NCBI RefSeq assembly: GCF_022814725.1
Contig: NZ_CP093442.1
Coordinates: 1,054,001 to 1,118,000 of the forward strand
Source: Bdellovibrio reynosensis
GTDB lineage: Bacteria > Bdellovibrionota > Bdellovibrionia > Bdellovibrionales > Bdellovibrionaceae
Length of the DNA stretch: 64,000 nt
Reading direction: 5' to 3'
Shown: positions 16,704 to 24,443 of the stretch, one piece after another
Numbering within the stretch: the first letter of the stretch is position 1
Layout: each line of letters starts with the position of its first letter
Notes under the pieces: generated by a model
The model's database searches: none
Told to the model about the DNA's origin: nothing
Seen by the model: only the letters and a program-made list of their open reading frames with translations
Program-made: the position numbers and the translations under genes

Positions 16704-17440
16704 GAACTTTAACTCTTCTTTCATCGGCTTTAGTGACTTTCAGTCTTTTAGCAGCACCCGCTTTGGCTTCTTCAACGAAGTCAGCAAAACAAATCAATGC
16801 TAGCCAAGATATCGATACATTGGGTGGCAATAAAGACCTTATGGAAATGGCTACGAAGATTAAATCTGAAAGCCGCTCTCGCATCGTTCAACAACGTATG
16901 GTGGATCGCAACAACACTCTGGAATTCGGTCTATCTTACGGAAGCGTATTTAGCGGGGATGCTTACTTAAAAACTCAAACAGTGGGTTTTCAAGTTGATT
17001 ATCACATCACTCCACGCTGGTCTTTGGGTGCCCGTTACCTTGATTTTGGTTCTACCCTTTCAGCGGAAGGTCAAAGAATTTTTGACGACGCTAGAGCGTC
17101 TTATAATGCTGGTGGCCGTGCGACAATCGTAGATATCGATGCTCCACAAAATGCAACTATGGCTGTTCTAAACTGGTACCCGATTTATGGAAAAACAAGC
17201 TTCCTTGATATGGGTGTAAATCAGTTTGATATCTATCTTCTTGCCGGTGGTGGTTCGATGAACCTTGCTAGCGGCAATACTTCGCTTTTAACTGCAGGTG
17301 TGGGCTTAGGTGCTTGGATCACGAAACACGTTTCAGCTCGTGCTGAAATCCGTATGCAAAAATATGAAGACCAACTAGTCACTGGTGCTCGCAACTTGAA
17401 TACCGTTGTAGGCAGCCTTGGCTTGGGATGGATTTTATGA
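16700..17440 (+). CDS. Outer-membrane beta-barrel protein (GltA/GltB-like)
   Basis: A 246-residue exported protein with a signal peptide (MRTLTLLSSALVTFSLLAAPALA). After about 50 residues it turns into alternating amphipathic strands (NTLEFGLSYGSVFSGDAYLKTQTVGFQVDYHITPRWSLGARYLDF and further) ending VVGSLGLGWIL, as in eight-stranded OmpA-like barrels; porin-like barrels of this size occur in Glt systems. GGAGG seven bases before the ATG at 16700 favours this start over the in-frame ATG at 16679, and 16700 gives the usual ATGA overlap with the preceding gene. Its stop overlaps the next start. Confidence 0.8.
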   Translation: MRTLTLLSSALVTFSLLAAPALASSTKSAKQINASQDIDTLGGNKDLMEMATKIKSESRSRIVQQRMVDRNNTLEFGLSYGSVFSGDAYLKTQTVGFQVDYHITPRWSLGARYLDFGSTLSAEGQRIFDDARASYNAGGRATIVDIDAPQNATMAVLNWYPIYGKTSFLDMGVNQFDIYLLAGGGSMNLASGNTSLLTAGVGLGAWITKHVSARAEIRMQKYEDQLVTGARNLNTVVGSLGLGWIL

Positions 17441-18480
17441 GTAAAATCTTGTTAGCTCTTGCTACCTTTGTTTTAGCTCTTGTTGCTTTTCACTCTCAAG
17501 CAAATGCTGAGACTGTATCTGCGACAGCTTGGGCTAAGGCTTGGGTTAAAAATCTTGAAGATAAAACCACACGCACTTTTGATACTGAAGATGTTGAAAA
17601 AAGCATCATAACCAAATGTGTTGATTGTGATAGTAAAGCTAACCTGAAAAATGCCCGTAAACTTTTTGCTAAGGGTGATTTTGATGCTGCTCTTGCCGCT
17701 TACAATTCTATTCCTCGTGGTGAAGCAAACTGGTTAGCGGCGGTTGAAGAAAAAGGCTGGGCTTACTTCCGTAAAGAAGATTTCGAAAAAGCTTTGAGCC
17801 AAACTAAAACTCTTCTTAGCCCACAATTTGGCGAGATCGTTAATTCTGAGGCTTACTTGTTACAATCTTTAACTCAGTTAAAGATGTGTGACTATAAAGG
17901 TGTCTTCGAAACCCATACGAAGTTTAAAGAAAAACAAAAATCCCGCGTCATGGAAATCCAAAATCTTGCTAAAACGGGCTGGAATGATGGCGTAGCGACT
18001 GTGGTTGCTAAGGCAGATCAGTTCCCGATGAAATTAGAAGACATGACGGATTCAGTTCAGAAGCTTCCGCTTTTGACTTACAAAGACGTTGAATTTCAAA
18101 AGCAACTTTTCCGTTACAAGGCTTCGCTAAAAGCCATCGCCGTTTTAGATGGCCGTCACGAAAAAGTGGTGTCTTCGCTGCAAAAAATCAATGCGAAAAG
18201 TCTTGAGACTTTGAAAGATCGCATTAAAGAAATCGCAAGTACTGAGACAGAAAATAATTTTAAAGTGATTCAAAAGTTGAACCTTGTGGAGGTTGAAGCC
18301 ATCCACCGCGTTCACACTGATTTAGAATTAAGTCAGTCTTTGTTCAAAAAAGGCAATTTCAAAAACGTGGATGACGATCAATTGGTGTTTATGGATGACG
18401 GTCTGCCATGGATTGATGAATTGGATAAGTTTGAAGTTGCGGGGAAAGTGTGTGCTAAGGGGATTAGGAGGAAGATGTGA
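17437..18480 (+). CDS. Secreted TPR-like protein (GltC-like)
   Basis: A 347-residue periplasmic protein with a signal peptide (SKILLALATFVLALVAFHSQANA). It has a CVDC pair near residue 62, TPR-like helices (KLFAKGDFDAALAAYNSIPRGEANWLAAVEEKGWAYFRKEDFEKALSQ) and a long charged coiled-coil-like second half. ATG at 17437 overlaps the preceding stop (ATGA) and is preferred to the ATG at 17428. Position next to a beta-barrel and a lipoprotein recalls the GltA-GltB-GltC group of Myxococcus, but that correspondence is inferred from order and architecture only. Confidence 0.75.
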   Translation: MSKILLALATFVLALVAFHSQANAETVSATAWAKAWVKNLEDKTTRTFDTEDVEKSIITKCVDCDSKANLKNARKLFAKGDFDAALAAYNSIPRGEANWLAAVEEKGWAYFRKEDFEKALSQTKTLLSPQFGEIVNSEAYLLQSLTQLKMCDYKGVFETHTKFKEKQKSRVMEIQNLAKTGWNDGVATVVAKADQFPMKLEDMTDSVQKLPLLTYKDVEFQKQLFRYKASLKAIAVLDGRHEKVVSSLQKINAKSLETLKDRIKEIASTETENNFKVIQKLNLVEVEAIHRVHTDLELSQSLFKKGNFKNVDDDQLVFMDDGLPWIDELDKFEVAGKVCAKGIRRKM

Positions 18481-19715
18481 GAAATCTAATCATCGCTGCT
18501 ATCTATATCGGCGCCTTTTTATTGGTATCTGCCTGCAGCCCAGAGTCAGTTCCTTTGCGTGCTGAAAAACCATTGCATGACGAATTGGTTGTTGTTCCCC
18601 AAACCGAACACGTTCCTGAGCAAACTTTTGAGTGGATCACTGAAGATGGTGGCCAAAGCCAGCTAGAGTTCAATCCTCGCGTAGATATTCTTTTTGTGGT
18701 TGATAACTCTGACAGTATGAAGTCAGCGCAAGAAAATCTTGTTAAAAACATTGATGGCTTCACAGCTAGAATCACTAAAAACAAAATGATCGATTACCAT
18801 ATCGGCGTAATGTCAGTTTGGGATTCGTCTGAGCGTTATGCAAAGGCCAATGCAAACTCTTACCAAGTGGGTGATCTTCGTTTGGTAAAAGGTGGCACAA
18901 ACCAGAACTATCGCTTTGTTACTAAAGCCGACGGTAAAGGTGTTCTTGCCTCTACTTTGAACATCGGTGTTGCCCCTTTTGAAAAAGGCGGACCTGAGGT
19001 TGAAGAAATGTTTTCTCCTTTAGCTGCGGCTATTGAAAAAACAGGTCGTGGTGCTACCAATGAAGAGTTCTTCCGTGACGATGCTCAGCTAGTTGTTGTT
19101 CTAGTGAGTGATGCTGATGACGGCACTAAAGAATTAGATCCAGAACAATTGGCACAAAAGCTTGTTGAGTTTAAAGGTGGCGATGCTAAAAAAGTGTCTG
19201 CTTACGGCGTCCTAGTCCGCGCTAACGATCCAGATCAATATAAAGACTGGGCTTTAAGAATTCATCCTAAGTATCACCCGGAGTGCTTTACTGCAGTTAA
19301 ACAAACTGCAAAAAACAACGGAACTTGTACTGGTTTTGGTCCAGAGCGTTTAGAAAAGTTCATCGTGAAAGCGAATGAAGGCCAAGGTTTGACTCCGACG
19401 CAAATTAGAAACAACCGCATCATGAGCATCGTGAGCCCTACTTTCGGTTCTGACCTAGCAAAGATCGGCTCTGATATCACTGTTAAAACTTTGGAAAAAA
19501 CGATTTTCCTTAGCCAACGTCCTCGCGCTGAAAAGAACGGTAAACTGCAAGTGCGCGTTCGTTACGGAAATCAGTTGATCCCGCAAAGTGCAAACGGTGG
19601 TTGGTTGTACAATCCAGAAGACAACTCGATCCAACTTTCTGGCGACATCGACTATCAATATGTTGAAGGCGCTAGATTCTCGGTTGATTTGATCCCGTTG
19701 AATTTGAAGAAATAA
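18477..19715 (+). CDS. Lipoprotein with von Willebrand factor A domain
   Basis: A 412-residue lipoprotein starting with GTG at 18477 (overlapping the preceding stop, with AGGAGG five bases upstream); the lipobox is LVSAC near residue 20. A vWA domain begins near residue 70 (VDILFVVDNSDSM), with the metal-binding DxSxS pattern intact as DNSDS, followed by LVVVLVSDADDG. Extracytoplasmic vWA proteins bind ligands or partners through a divalent metal. It is the last gene of the ten-gene cluster, so it may be a surface or outer-membrane contact factor. It is followed at once by a structured post-stop element and a strong terminator. Confidence 0.8.
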   Translation: MRNLIIAAIYIGAFLLVSACSPESVPLRAEKPLHDELVVVPQTEHVPEQTFEWITEDGGQSQLEFNPRVDILFVVDNSDSMKSAQENLVKNIDGFTARITKNKMIDYHIGVMSVWDSSERYAKANANSYQVGDLRLVKGGTNQNYRFVTKADGKGVLASTLNIGVAPFEKGGPEVEEMFSPLAAAIEKTGRGATNEEFFRDDAQLVVVLVSDADDGTKELDPEQLAQKLVEFKGGDAKKVSAYGVLVRANDPDQYKDWALRIHPKYHPECFTAVKQTAKNNGTCTGFGPERLEKFIVKANEGQGLTPTQIRNNRIMSIVSPTFGSDLAKIGSDITVKTLEKTIFLSQRPRAEKNGKLQVRVRYGNQLIPQSANGGWLYNPEDNSIQLSGDIDYQYVEGARFSVDLIPLNLKK

Positions 19716-19763
19716 GTGGCGGAAGCCGCAGAGCTAAAGCGATGGCAGTCGCTTAGGTTAAAG
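19716..19763 (+). repeat. Post-stop structured element, copy 1
   Basis: It starts directly after the TAA of the vWA gene. The first hairpin is GGC-GGAA-GCC. The main hairpin is GCGA (19739-19742) with TCGC (19749-19752), then AAA opposite TTA, then AGCT (19732-19735) opposite GGTT (19756-19759). An intrinsic terminator follows eleven bases later. Confidence 0.65.
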
Positions 19764-19773
19764 TAAAATTTAA

Positions 19774-19803
19774 AAAGCCCAAGTTAAACGCTTGGGCTTT
19801 TTT
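19774..19803 (+). terminator. Terminator of the envelope cluster
   Basis: AAAGCCCAAG-TTAAACG-CTTGGGCTTT with a T-run on the plus side and an A-run before it, so it can act in both directions, serving the ten-gene operon and dtd on the opposite strand. Confidence 0.88.
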
Positions 19804-19809
19804 GTTTTA

Positions 19810-19847
19810 ACGCTCTGTAGACGTAAAAAAGAAGCAGGCACCTTTTA
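19810..19847 (-). repeat. Cassette-type direct repeat, copy 3 (3' of dtd)
   Basis: Minus strand: it begins in the dtd stop codon TAA, then AAGGTGCCTGC, TTCTTTTTTACG, TCTACAGAGCGT. Nearly identical to copy 1 and placed the same way relative to the stop codon. Confidence 0.8.
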
Positions 19848-20279
19848 GATTTCGATGATCAACGTTACGGGGCCGTCGTTGAGTAGATTTACTTTCATGT
19901 CAGCGCCGAATTCACCGCCCTGAGTTGGGACTTGTTCGGAGCTTAGCTTCAAGGCCTTTTCGTAAAGGGCTTTGGCTCTTTCTGGGAGTTCGGCGTTGAT
20001 GAAGCTTGGACGGTTGCCTTTTGAGGCATCACCTAGAAGTGTGAATTGCGAAACTATCAAATGCTCCCCGCCCACGTCTTTCAGGGACAAGTTCATTTTG
20101 CCGTCTTGATCGGGGAAGATTCTTAGCGCGAGGATTTTTTGAATGAGCTTACTTAATTGTTCTTCGGTGTCGCCTTTAGCAACTCCGAGCAGAGTTAGGT
20201 AGCCTTTGCCGATTTGAGAAATAGTTTTTCCATCTACCGTAACGGAAGCGTTAGTGACTCTTTGAACTACGGCTTTCAT
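19845..20279 (-). CDS. dtd: D-aminoacyl-tRNA deacylase
   Basis: A 144-residue cytoplasmic enzyme that hydrolyses D-amino acids (and glycine) wrongly attached to tRNA. It matches DTD1 along its length: [18 protein letters not shown] at the start, [17 protein letters not shown] around residue 78 (the SQFTL catalytic motif) and [20 protein letters not shown] near the end, holding the second conserved motif NxGP-like as NDGP. GGAG precedes the ATG. The gene lies just beyond the infC terminator and is flanked by direct repeat copies 3 and 4, so it seems to be a separate unit placed behind thrS-infC. Confidence 0.95.
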   Translation of the reverse strand: MKAVVQRVTNASVTVDGKTISQIGKGYLTLLGVAKGDTEEQLSKLIQKILALRIFPDQDGKMNLSLKDVGGEHLIVSQFTLLGDASKGNRPSFINAELPERAKALYEKALKLSSEQVPTQGGEFGADMKVNLLNDGPVTLIIEI

Positions 20280-20297
20280 GATACTCCTGATTTTTTA

Positions 20298-20334
20298 ACG
20301 CGGTGGGGACCGAAAAAAGAAGCAGGCACCTTTT
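20298..20334 (-). repeat. Cassette-type direct repeat, copy 4 (5' of dtd)
   Basis: Minus strand: AAAAGGTGCCTGC, TTCTTTTTTCGG, TCCCCACCGCGT, ending 19 bases before the dtd ATG. Same orientation as copy 3, so dtd sits between direct copies about 0.5 kb apart. Confidence 0.75.
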
Positions 20335-20336
20335 GA

Positions 20337-20365
20337 AAAGACAAAGCCCACTTTCGTGGGCTTTG
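20337..20365 (-). terminator. Terminator of thrS-infC
   Basis: Minus strand: CAAAGCCCAC-GAAA-GTGGGCTTTG, a perfect ten-pair stem with a GNRA-type loop, followed by TCTTTT. It lies about 70 bases after the infC stop and separates infC from dtd. Confidence 0.85.
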
Positions 20366-20382
20366 AATATAGAAGATTCGGA

Positions 20383-20435
20383 AGCAACCAGCCTGCGCAC
20401 CTGCCGGTGCTCCGGCTCTGCGCGCGTCCGCGGTC
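20383..20435 (-). repeat. Post-stop structured element, copy 2
   Basis: On the minus strand it starts immediately after the infC TAG. The first hairpin is CGC-GGAC-GCG. The main hairpin is GCACC-GGCA-GGTGC (20410-20397), with GGA opposite GCA as a 3-by-3 internal loop and an outer stem AGCC (20417-20414) with GGCT (20393-20390). The thrS-infC terminator follows. Confidence 0.7.
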
Positions 20436-21113
20436 CTACTCTTCGCCTTCTTCTTCTTCGACTTCTTTAAGTTCGGCAAGTTCTTTAGTGTCTTGCTTAG
20501 AACCTTTCGGGTGAAGTTTTTGGTATTCTTTAATTTTAAGTGGATCAGGTCCCAACATTAGGAACATGTTTTTACCTTCCATTTTTGGCTGAGCTTCTAC
20601 TAAAGCTAAGTCATCAACGAAAGCGATACACTTTTTCATTACTTCCATACCAAGCTCTTGATGGGCCATTTCACGACCCATGAAACGCAATGATACTTTC
20701 ACTTTGTCACCGTCTAGTAAGAAACGACGAGCGTGGTTCATCTTAGTTTCAAAGTCATGCTGGTCCGTACGAGGACGCATTTGGATTTCTTTGATTGTCA
20801 CAACAGTTTGTTTTTTACGAGCTGCAGTGGCTTTCTTTTTATTTTCGTACTTCCACTTGCCGTAATCCATGATTTTACAAGTTGGAGGTGAAGCTGTTGG
20901 AGCAATTTCAAGAAGATCGAGGCCTCTATCTTCAGCAATACGTAACGCCTCTGGAACAGTCATCACTCCAAGCATGTTACCTTCATCATCGATAACACGG
21001 ATTTGTTGTGCGCGAATTTCGCGGTTTACTCTCAAAGAGTCTTTAGAGTCTTTTTTGCCGCGGTCAAAACGTCCGCCGCCACCACCTCTAAAATTACCTT
21101 CAAACTTGCTAAT
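20436..21113 (-). CDS. infC: Translation initiation factor IF-3 with AUU start codon
   Basis: The IF-3 core is unmistakable: RVNREIRAQQIRVIDDEG, CKIMDYGKWKYE, IKEIQMRPRTDQHDFETKMNHARRFL and KVSLRFMGREMAHQELG. The best start is not ATG, GTG or TTG. In frame, AUU at 21113 has a perfect GGAGG six bases upstream (21124-21120), and the frame is closed 24 bases further up. AUU is the classical infC start, through which IF-3 represses its own synthesis. This gives 225 residues with a 33-residue Gly/Arg-rich extension (NFRGGGGGRFDRGKK) before the core and an acidic tail (EEEEGEE). TTG at 21033-21035 would be an internal alternative with no good ribosome-binding site. It follows thrS by 43 bases. Confidence 0.93.
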   Translation of the reverse strand: MSKFEGNFRGGGGGRFDRGKKDSKDSLRVNREIRAQQIRVIDDEGNMLGVMTVPEALRIAEDRGLDLLEIAPTASPPTCKIMDYGKWKYENKKKATAARKKQTVVTIKEIQMRPRTDQHDFETKMNHARRFLLDGDKVKVSLRFMGREMAHQELGMEVMKKCIAFVDDLALVEAQPKMEGKNMFLMLGPDPLKIKEYQKLHPKGSKQDTKELAELKEVEEEEGEE

Positions 21114-21124
21114 GGGAAACCTCC
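21113..21124 (-). promoter_or_regulatory. infC ribosome-binding site and AUU start
   Basis: GGAGG (21124-21120), six spacer bases, then ATT (21113-21111). This deciding signal sets the infC start and implies IF-3 autoregulation by start-codon discrimination, as known in E. coli. Confidence 0.85.
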
Positions 21125-21156
21125 AATGGTTTTCGTTTTAATCACCAAGCGACCGG

Positions 21157-23142
21157 TTATTCGGTCTTTGCCTGGCTTTCGTTAGTTGTTGCAGCCTTCG
21201 CAAGTGAGGACTGCAAGTGTCGTTCTTTAATATCTGTCGTAATCAATTTTAAAAGGTCATCTACAGTGACACCTTTATGTTCTGAACCATCACGCAGGCG
21301 CAATGAAACTGTTTTATTTTCAGCTTCTTTGTCACCCACGATGATCATGTACGGGATCTTCTGCAACTGAGCTTCACGGATTTTATAGTTTAGCTTTTCA
21401 TTGCGACGATCAAATTCCACGCGAACTTTGTGCTCTTTTAAAAGCTTCTGTAAGTCTTCGCAGAATGTATTCACACGGTCAGTAACGTTTAAAATAGCCA
21501 CTTGAGTAGGGCACAACCAAGGTGGCAAGTGACCGGCCGTATGCTCTAAGTAAACGCCGATAAAGCGTTCTAAAGAACCAAGTACTGCCCTGTGAAGCAT
21601 CACTGGGCGGTGTTCTTTATTGTCTTCACCAGTGTACTTCAAATCAAATGCTGCTGGCATGTTGAAGTCCACTTGGATGGTTCCTGTTTGCCAAGAACGT
21701 CCAATCGCATCGACGAAATGGAACTCTAGCTTAGGACCATAGAAGGCCCCTTCACCGGGAGAGTATTCAAATGGAAGATTTAGTTCATTCAACGCCTCTG
21801 CCAACGCGCCTTCCGAACGATCCCAAACAGAATCATCCCCCATGCGGTTGTCAGGGCGGGTTGCTAGCAAGATCTTATAATTTGGCATTCCCAAAACATG
21901 ATAGATCTTATTTAGCATCTCTACGAAGCGATAGATTTCAACTTTCAACTGATCCAGCGAACAGAAGATGTGCGCATCGTCTTGGCAGAATGTACGAACG
22001 CGTGTGATCCCGTGAATCGCACCGGATTTTTCATAACGGTGCAAACGACCGAAGTCGGCCATACGAATTGGCAGTTCACGGTAAGAATGCTTTTCTGCAC
22101 CGAACATCAAGCAGTGAGATGGACAGTTCATTGGCTTCAAAGCATTTTCACGCTCATCAAGTTTTGTAAAGTACATCGCATCTTTATAGTTTCCGTAGTG
22201 ACCAGAAGCTTTAAAAAGCTCTACGTCAAAGACCTGCGGAGTGATCACTTCTTGGTAGTCGTATTCCATGTAAAGTTCACGGATGTAGTTTACAAGTTCA
22301 TTGTAAACAGTCGTGCCCTTGCCAGTGAAGAATGGAGAAGCTGAAGCGTATTCATGGAACATGAATAAACCAAGTTCTTTACCAAGCTTACGGTGATCGC
22401 GCTTCTTAGCTTCTTCCAAATTGTGAAGGTATAGCTCAAGATCTTTTTTATCGCCGAACGCTGTAGCGTAAATACGCTGCAGTTGAGCGTTCTTTTCATC
22501 CCCTCTCCAGTAAGCGCCGGCCACTGAGAGAAGTTTAAAAGCTTTGATTTGGCCAGAGCTTTGGATGTGCGGTCCACGGCAAAGGTCAAACCAACCAGTT
22601 CCATTAAAATAGATACCAACAGTCGTTTCGCCTTTTTTAGCCAAGTCTTCAATCAACTCAACTTTAAATCGTTCGTTCATGCCTTTGAAAGTTTCAATGG
22701 CTTTCGCGATCGGCCAGTTTTCACGGTGAATTGGCAGGTCTTTAGAAACCAGCTCTGCCATCTTCTTTTCGATTTTTTCGAAATGCTCTTCATTGAAGGC
22801 AAACGGAGAATCAAAGTCGTAATAGAAACCATTATCGATCACGGGACCGATGGTGACTTTCACTTCTGGCCAAATTTCTTGTACAGCGTGGGCCATGATG
22901 TGCGCGCAAGAGTGACGGATCACTTCCACGGCTTCAGGGCTTTTTGTGGTGATTAAGGCGACTTTAGATTGATCCTTAAGCGGCGTGCGCAGGTCAGAGA
23001 TCTCTTTAGAATCGTTGATTTTTACGCCCAAGGTTTCTTTAGCTAAACGAGGACCAATAGACATCGCTACTTCGAGCGCCGTCGGTTCATGGTCGAACAC
23101 CTTGGTAGAGTTATCCGGCAGAATAATAGTAATTTGTGACAT
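21157..23142 (-). CDS. thrS: Threonyl-tRNA synthetase
   Basis: A 661-residue class II synthetase that charges tRNA-Thr. Domain order is standard: TGS domain (about 1-62), editing domain with HSCAHIMAHAV near residue 76 and the later DLCRGPHI, catalytic core from about 240 with the zinc-ligand motif MNCPSHC, the class II arginine motif FGRLHRYEKSG, AFYGPKLEF and the anticodon-binding domain from about 550. Normal length with a short C-terminal tail. It is followed by infC in the usual order, but rpmI-rplT is not behind it. I see no T-box leader upstream. Confidence 0.97.
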   Translation of the reverse strand: MSQITIILPDNSTKVFDHEPTALEVAMSIGPRLAKETLGVKINDSKEISDLRTPLKDQSKVALITTKSPEAVEVIRHSCAHIMAHAVQEIWPEVKVTIGPVIDNGFYYDFDSPFAFNEEHFEKIEKKMAELVSKDLPIHRENWPIAKAIETFKGMNERFKVELIEDLAKKGETTVGIYFNGTGWFDLCRGPHIQSSGQIKAFKLLSVAGAYWRGDEKNAQLQRIYATAFGDKKDLELYLHNLEEAKKRDHRKLGKELGLFMFHEYASASPFFTGKGTTVYNELVNYIRELYMEYDYQEVITPQVFDVELFKASGHYGNYKDAMYFTKLDERENALKPMNCPSHCLMFGAEKHSYRELPIRMADFGRLHRYEKSGAIHGITRVRTFCQDDAHIFCSLDQLKVEIYRFVEMLNKIYHVLGMPNYKILLATRPDNRMGDDSVWDRSEGALAEALNELNLPFEYSPGEGAFYGPKLEFHFVDAIGRSWQTGTIQVDFNMPAAFDLKYTGEDNKEHRPVMLHRAVLGSLERFIGVYLEHTAGHLPPWLCPTQVAILNVTDRVNTFCEDLQKLLKEHKVRVEFDRRNEKLNYKIREAQLQKIPYMIIVGDKEAENKTVSLRLRDGSEHKGVTVDDLLKLITTDIKERHLQSSLAKAATTNESQAKTE

Positions 23143-23187
23143 TATGATGGAGTGACCGCGGATGTGCGATCTTCTGTAGTAATTAAA

Positions 23188-23217
23188 TGTGATGAAGAAA
23201 TATGCATTTGCATCACA
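23188..23217 (-). promoter_or_regulatory. Inverted repeat between the PilZ gene and thrS
   Basis: TGTGATG and CATCACA are perfect seven-base arms 16 bases apart, 46 bases upstream of the thrS ATG. It may be a leader hairpin, a weak terminator of the PilZ gene, or an operator. The arm spacing does not fit a CRP site. Confidence 0.35.
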
Positions 23218-23245
23218 TAATTAGTAGCCGCCAAGGCACATGGGG

Positions 23246-23926
23246 TCAAGCATTCACAGCAAGAAATTGCACACCTATAATTTGCTCCCCTGCACTGGTC
23301 GACACAACCCAGCGTACTTGGGATTCAACCGAGACCCATTGGCCAAATCGGTTCTGGTACATCAGGCTGATAAAGTCCTTTTCCCGGACTCCACCTTCTT
23401 CGACACTGATTTGGGCGCCACCTTGGGAAAAGTCATTCATCTGACCTTCGCGAAGGAACTGAACCCCGGCCCCTGTCGGCGAATGATTGGCGTAAACAGA
23501 CTTCTTTAGCATGACTTGGGACTGAACCGCTTGGCGTTCCTGACGACGGCATTTAACAACCTGACCAGAAAAGAAACGATTGATAAGTAAAGTAATTCTT
23601 GAACCTTCATTTTCCAATAAAAAGACCATTTTTGAAGTTCCATCACCCAATTGAAATGCTGCATTTTCAATAGTTTGCGCAATAAAGATAAAGCTTAAAC
23701 GAGCACTCTGATGGGCCCACGTAGCAAAGGCTTTTACCGCACGCAAACTTAGAAAATCAGCACGAATAATCACAGTCAGTTCCCCATGATGAGAGTTGAT
23801 GAAATACTTTAGCTGCTCGGCAGAAGTGGTATAACTCCAGCGCACCCCTTCCAGAGCCTGCAAATATGAAGGCAAGGAGTGACTCGAATTGAGATAAACC
23901 AAGTTCCGCAAAGGCGCTTTTGACAT
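23246..23926 (-). CDS. PilZ-domain protein, probable c-di-GMP receptor
   Basis: A 226-residue soluble protein. The last 100 residues contain the PilZ signature: RRQER (RxxxR, about residue 127-131), then DFSQGGAQIS (DxSxxG, about 165-170), and the closing strand VRWVVSTSAGEQIIGVQFL. PilZ domains bind cyclic di-GMP through these motifs. The first 120 residues are an unrecognised alpha/beta domain (LTVIIRADFLSLRAVKAFATWAHQ). ATG at 23926 has AAGG five bases upstream and is preferred to the ATG at 23938, which has none. Cyclic di-GMP controls predation and gliding in Bdellovibrio, so a role there is possible, but no partner is visible. Confidence 0.8.
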   Translation of the reverse strand: MSKAPLRNLVYLNSSHSLPSYLQALEGVRWSYTTSAEQLKYFINSHHGELTVIIRADFLSLRAVKAFATWAHQSARLSFIFIAQTIENAAFQLGDGTSKMVFLLENEGSRITLLINRFFSGQVVKCRRQERQAVQSQVMLKKSVYANHSPTGAGVQFLREGQMNDFSQGGAQISVEEGGVREKDFISLMYQNRFGQWVSVESQVRWVVSTSAGEQIIGVQFLAVNA

Positions 23927-24089
23927 ACGAACCTTCATTGCAAAGTCGAAGCCTAAGCTCAGTTAAAATTTAAAGCCGTTTTGCTGTCAAAAGCGTGGCC
24001 ATACGTACAAAAAGGTTTAAACAACATTGCTAAATTACTGATTTACCTCAATAAATTCTCGAACCACCATTAATAGGAAACAAATAGTC

Positions 24090-24102
24090 AGCCCTAAGGG
24101 CT
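24090..24102 (+). promoter_or_regulatory. Hairpin in the leader of the small Lys-rich gene
   Basis: AGCCC-TAA-GGGCT, ten bases before the AAGGAG ribosome-binding site of the gene at 24123. It might stabilise the mRNA start; no more can be said. Confidence 0.3.
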
Positions 24103-24122
24103 TCAAACAACAAGGAGAGACT

Positions 24123-24410
24123 ATGAAATTCATTATGATGGCAATGATCGCAACATTGGCTTTCGCTCCAGTTTCTTACGCTGATGATACAGTTGGTGAT
24201 AAGACAGAATCCACAATGGACTCTGCCACTGACAAAATGAAATCAGCCGGCAGAAAAACCAAACGTATGGCTAAAAAAGGTGCTCACCGTGTTGAAGAAG
24301 CCGTCTGCATGGAAGGCGACCTAGAGTGCGCCGCTAAAAAAGCAGGCAACCGTGTCGAAGAAGGAAAAGACACGACGGTTGATAAAGTGAAAGATAAGAC
24401 TGGTTACTAA
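24123..24410 (+). CDS. Small secreted Lys-rich protein
   Basis: A 95-residue protein with a signal peptide (MKFIMMAMIATLAFAPVSYA). The mature part is very hydrophilic and probably helical: it holds two related segments, GAHRVEEAVCMEGDLECAAK and AGNRVEEGKDTTVDKVKDK, and two cysteines. The composition (many Lys, Asp, Thr; no hydrophobic core) recalls CsbD- or LEA-like stress proteins, but I cannot assign a family. A strong AAGGAG lies before the ATG and a strong terminator follows, so it is a one-gene unit that could be highly expressed. Confidence 0.75.
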   Translation: MKFIMMAMIATLAFAPVSYADDTVGDKTESTMDSATDKMKSAGRKTKRMAKKGAHRVEEAVCMEGDLECAAKKAGNRVEEGKDTTVDKVKDKTGY

Positions 24411-24414
24411 AACC

Positions 24415-24443
24415 AAAAAGGGAGCGAAAGCTCCCTTTTTTTT
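24415..24443 (+). terminator. Bidirectional terminator
   Basis: AAAAAGGGAGC-GAAA-GCTCCCTTTTTTTT. It ends the small Lys-rich gene and, read the other way, overlaps the end of the convergent Cys-repeat gene. Confidence 0.88.

Noticed and set aside
20276-20479. Minus-strand frame of 67 codons over the infC end
   Set aside because: It runs through the infC tail in another frame, post-stop element copy 2, the terminator and repeat copy 4; its start lacks a ribosome-binding site.
23188-23217. CRP site between the PilZ gene and thrS
   Set aside because: TGTGA and TCACA are present, but 20 bases apart instead of six, and the arms look more like an RNA hairpin.
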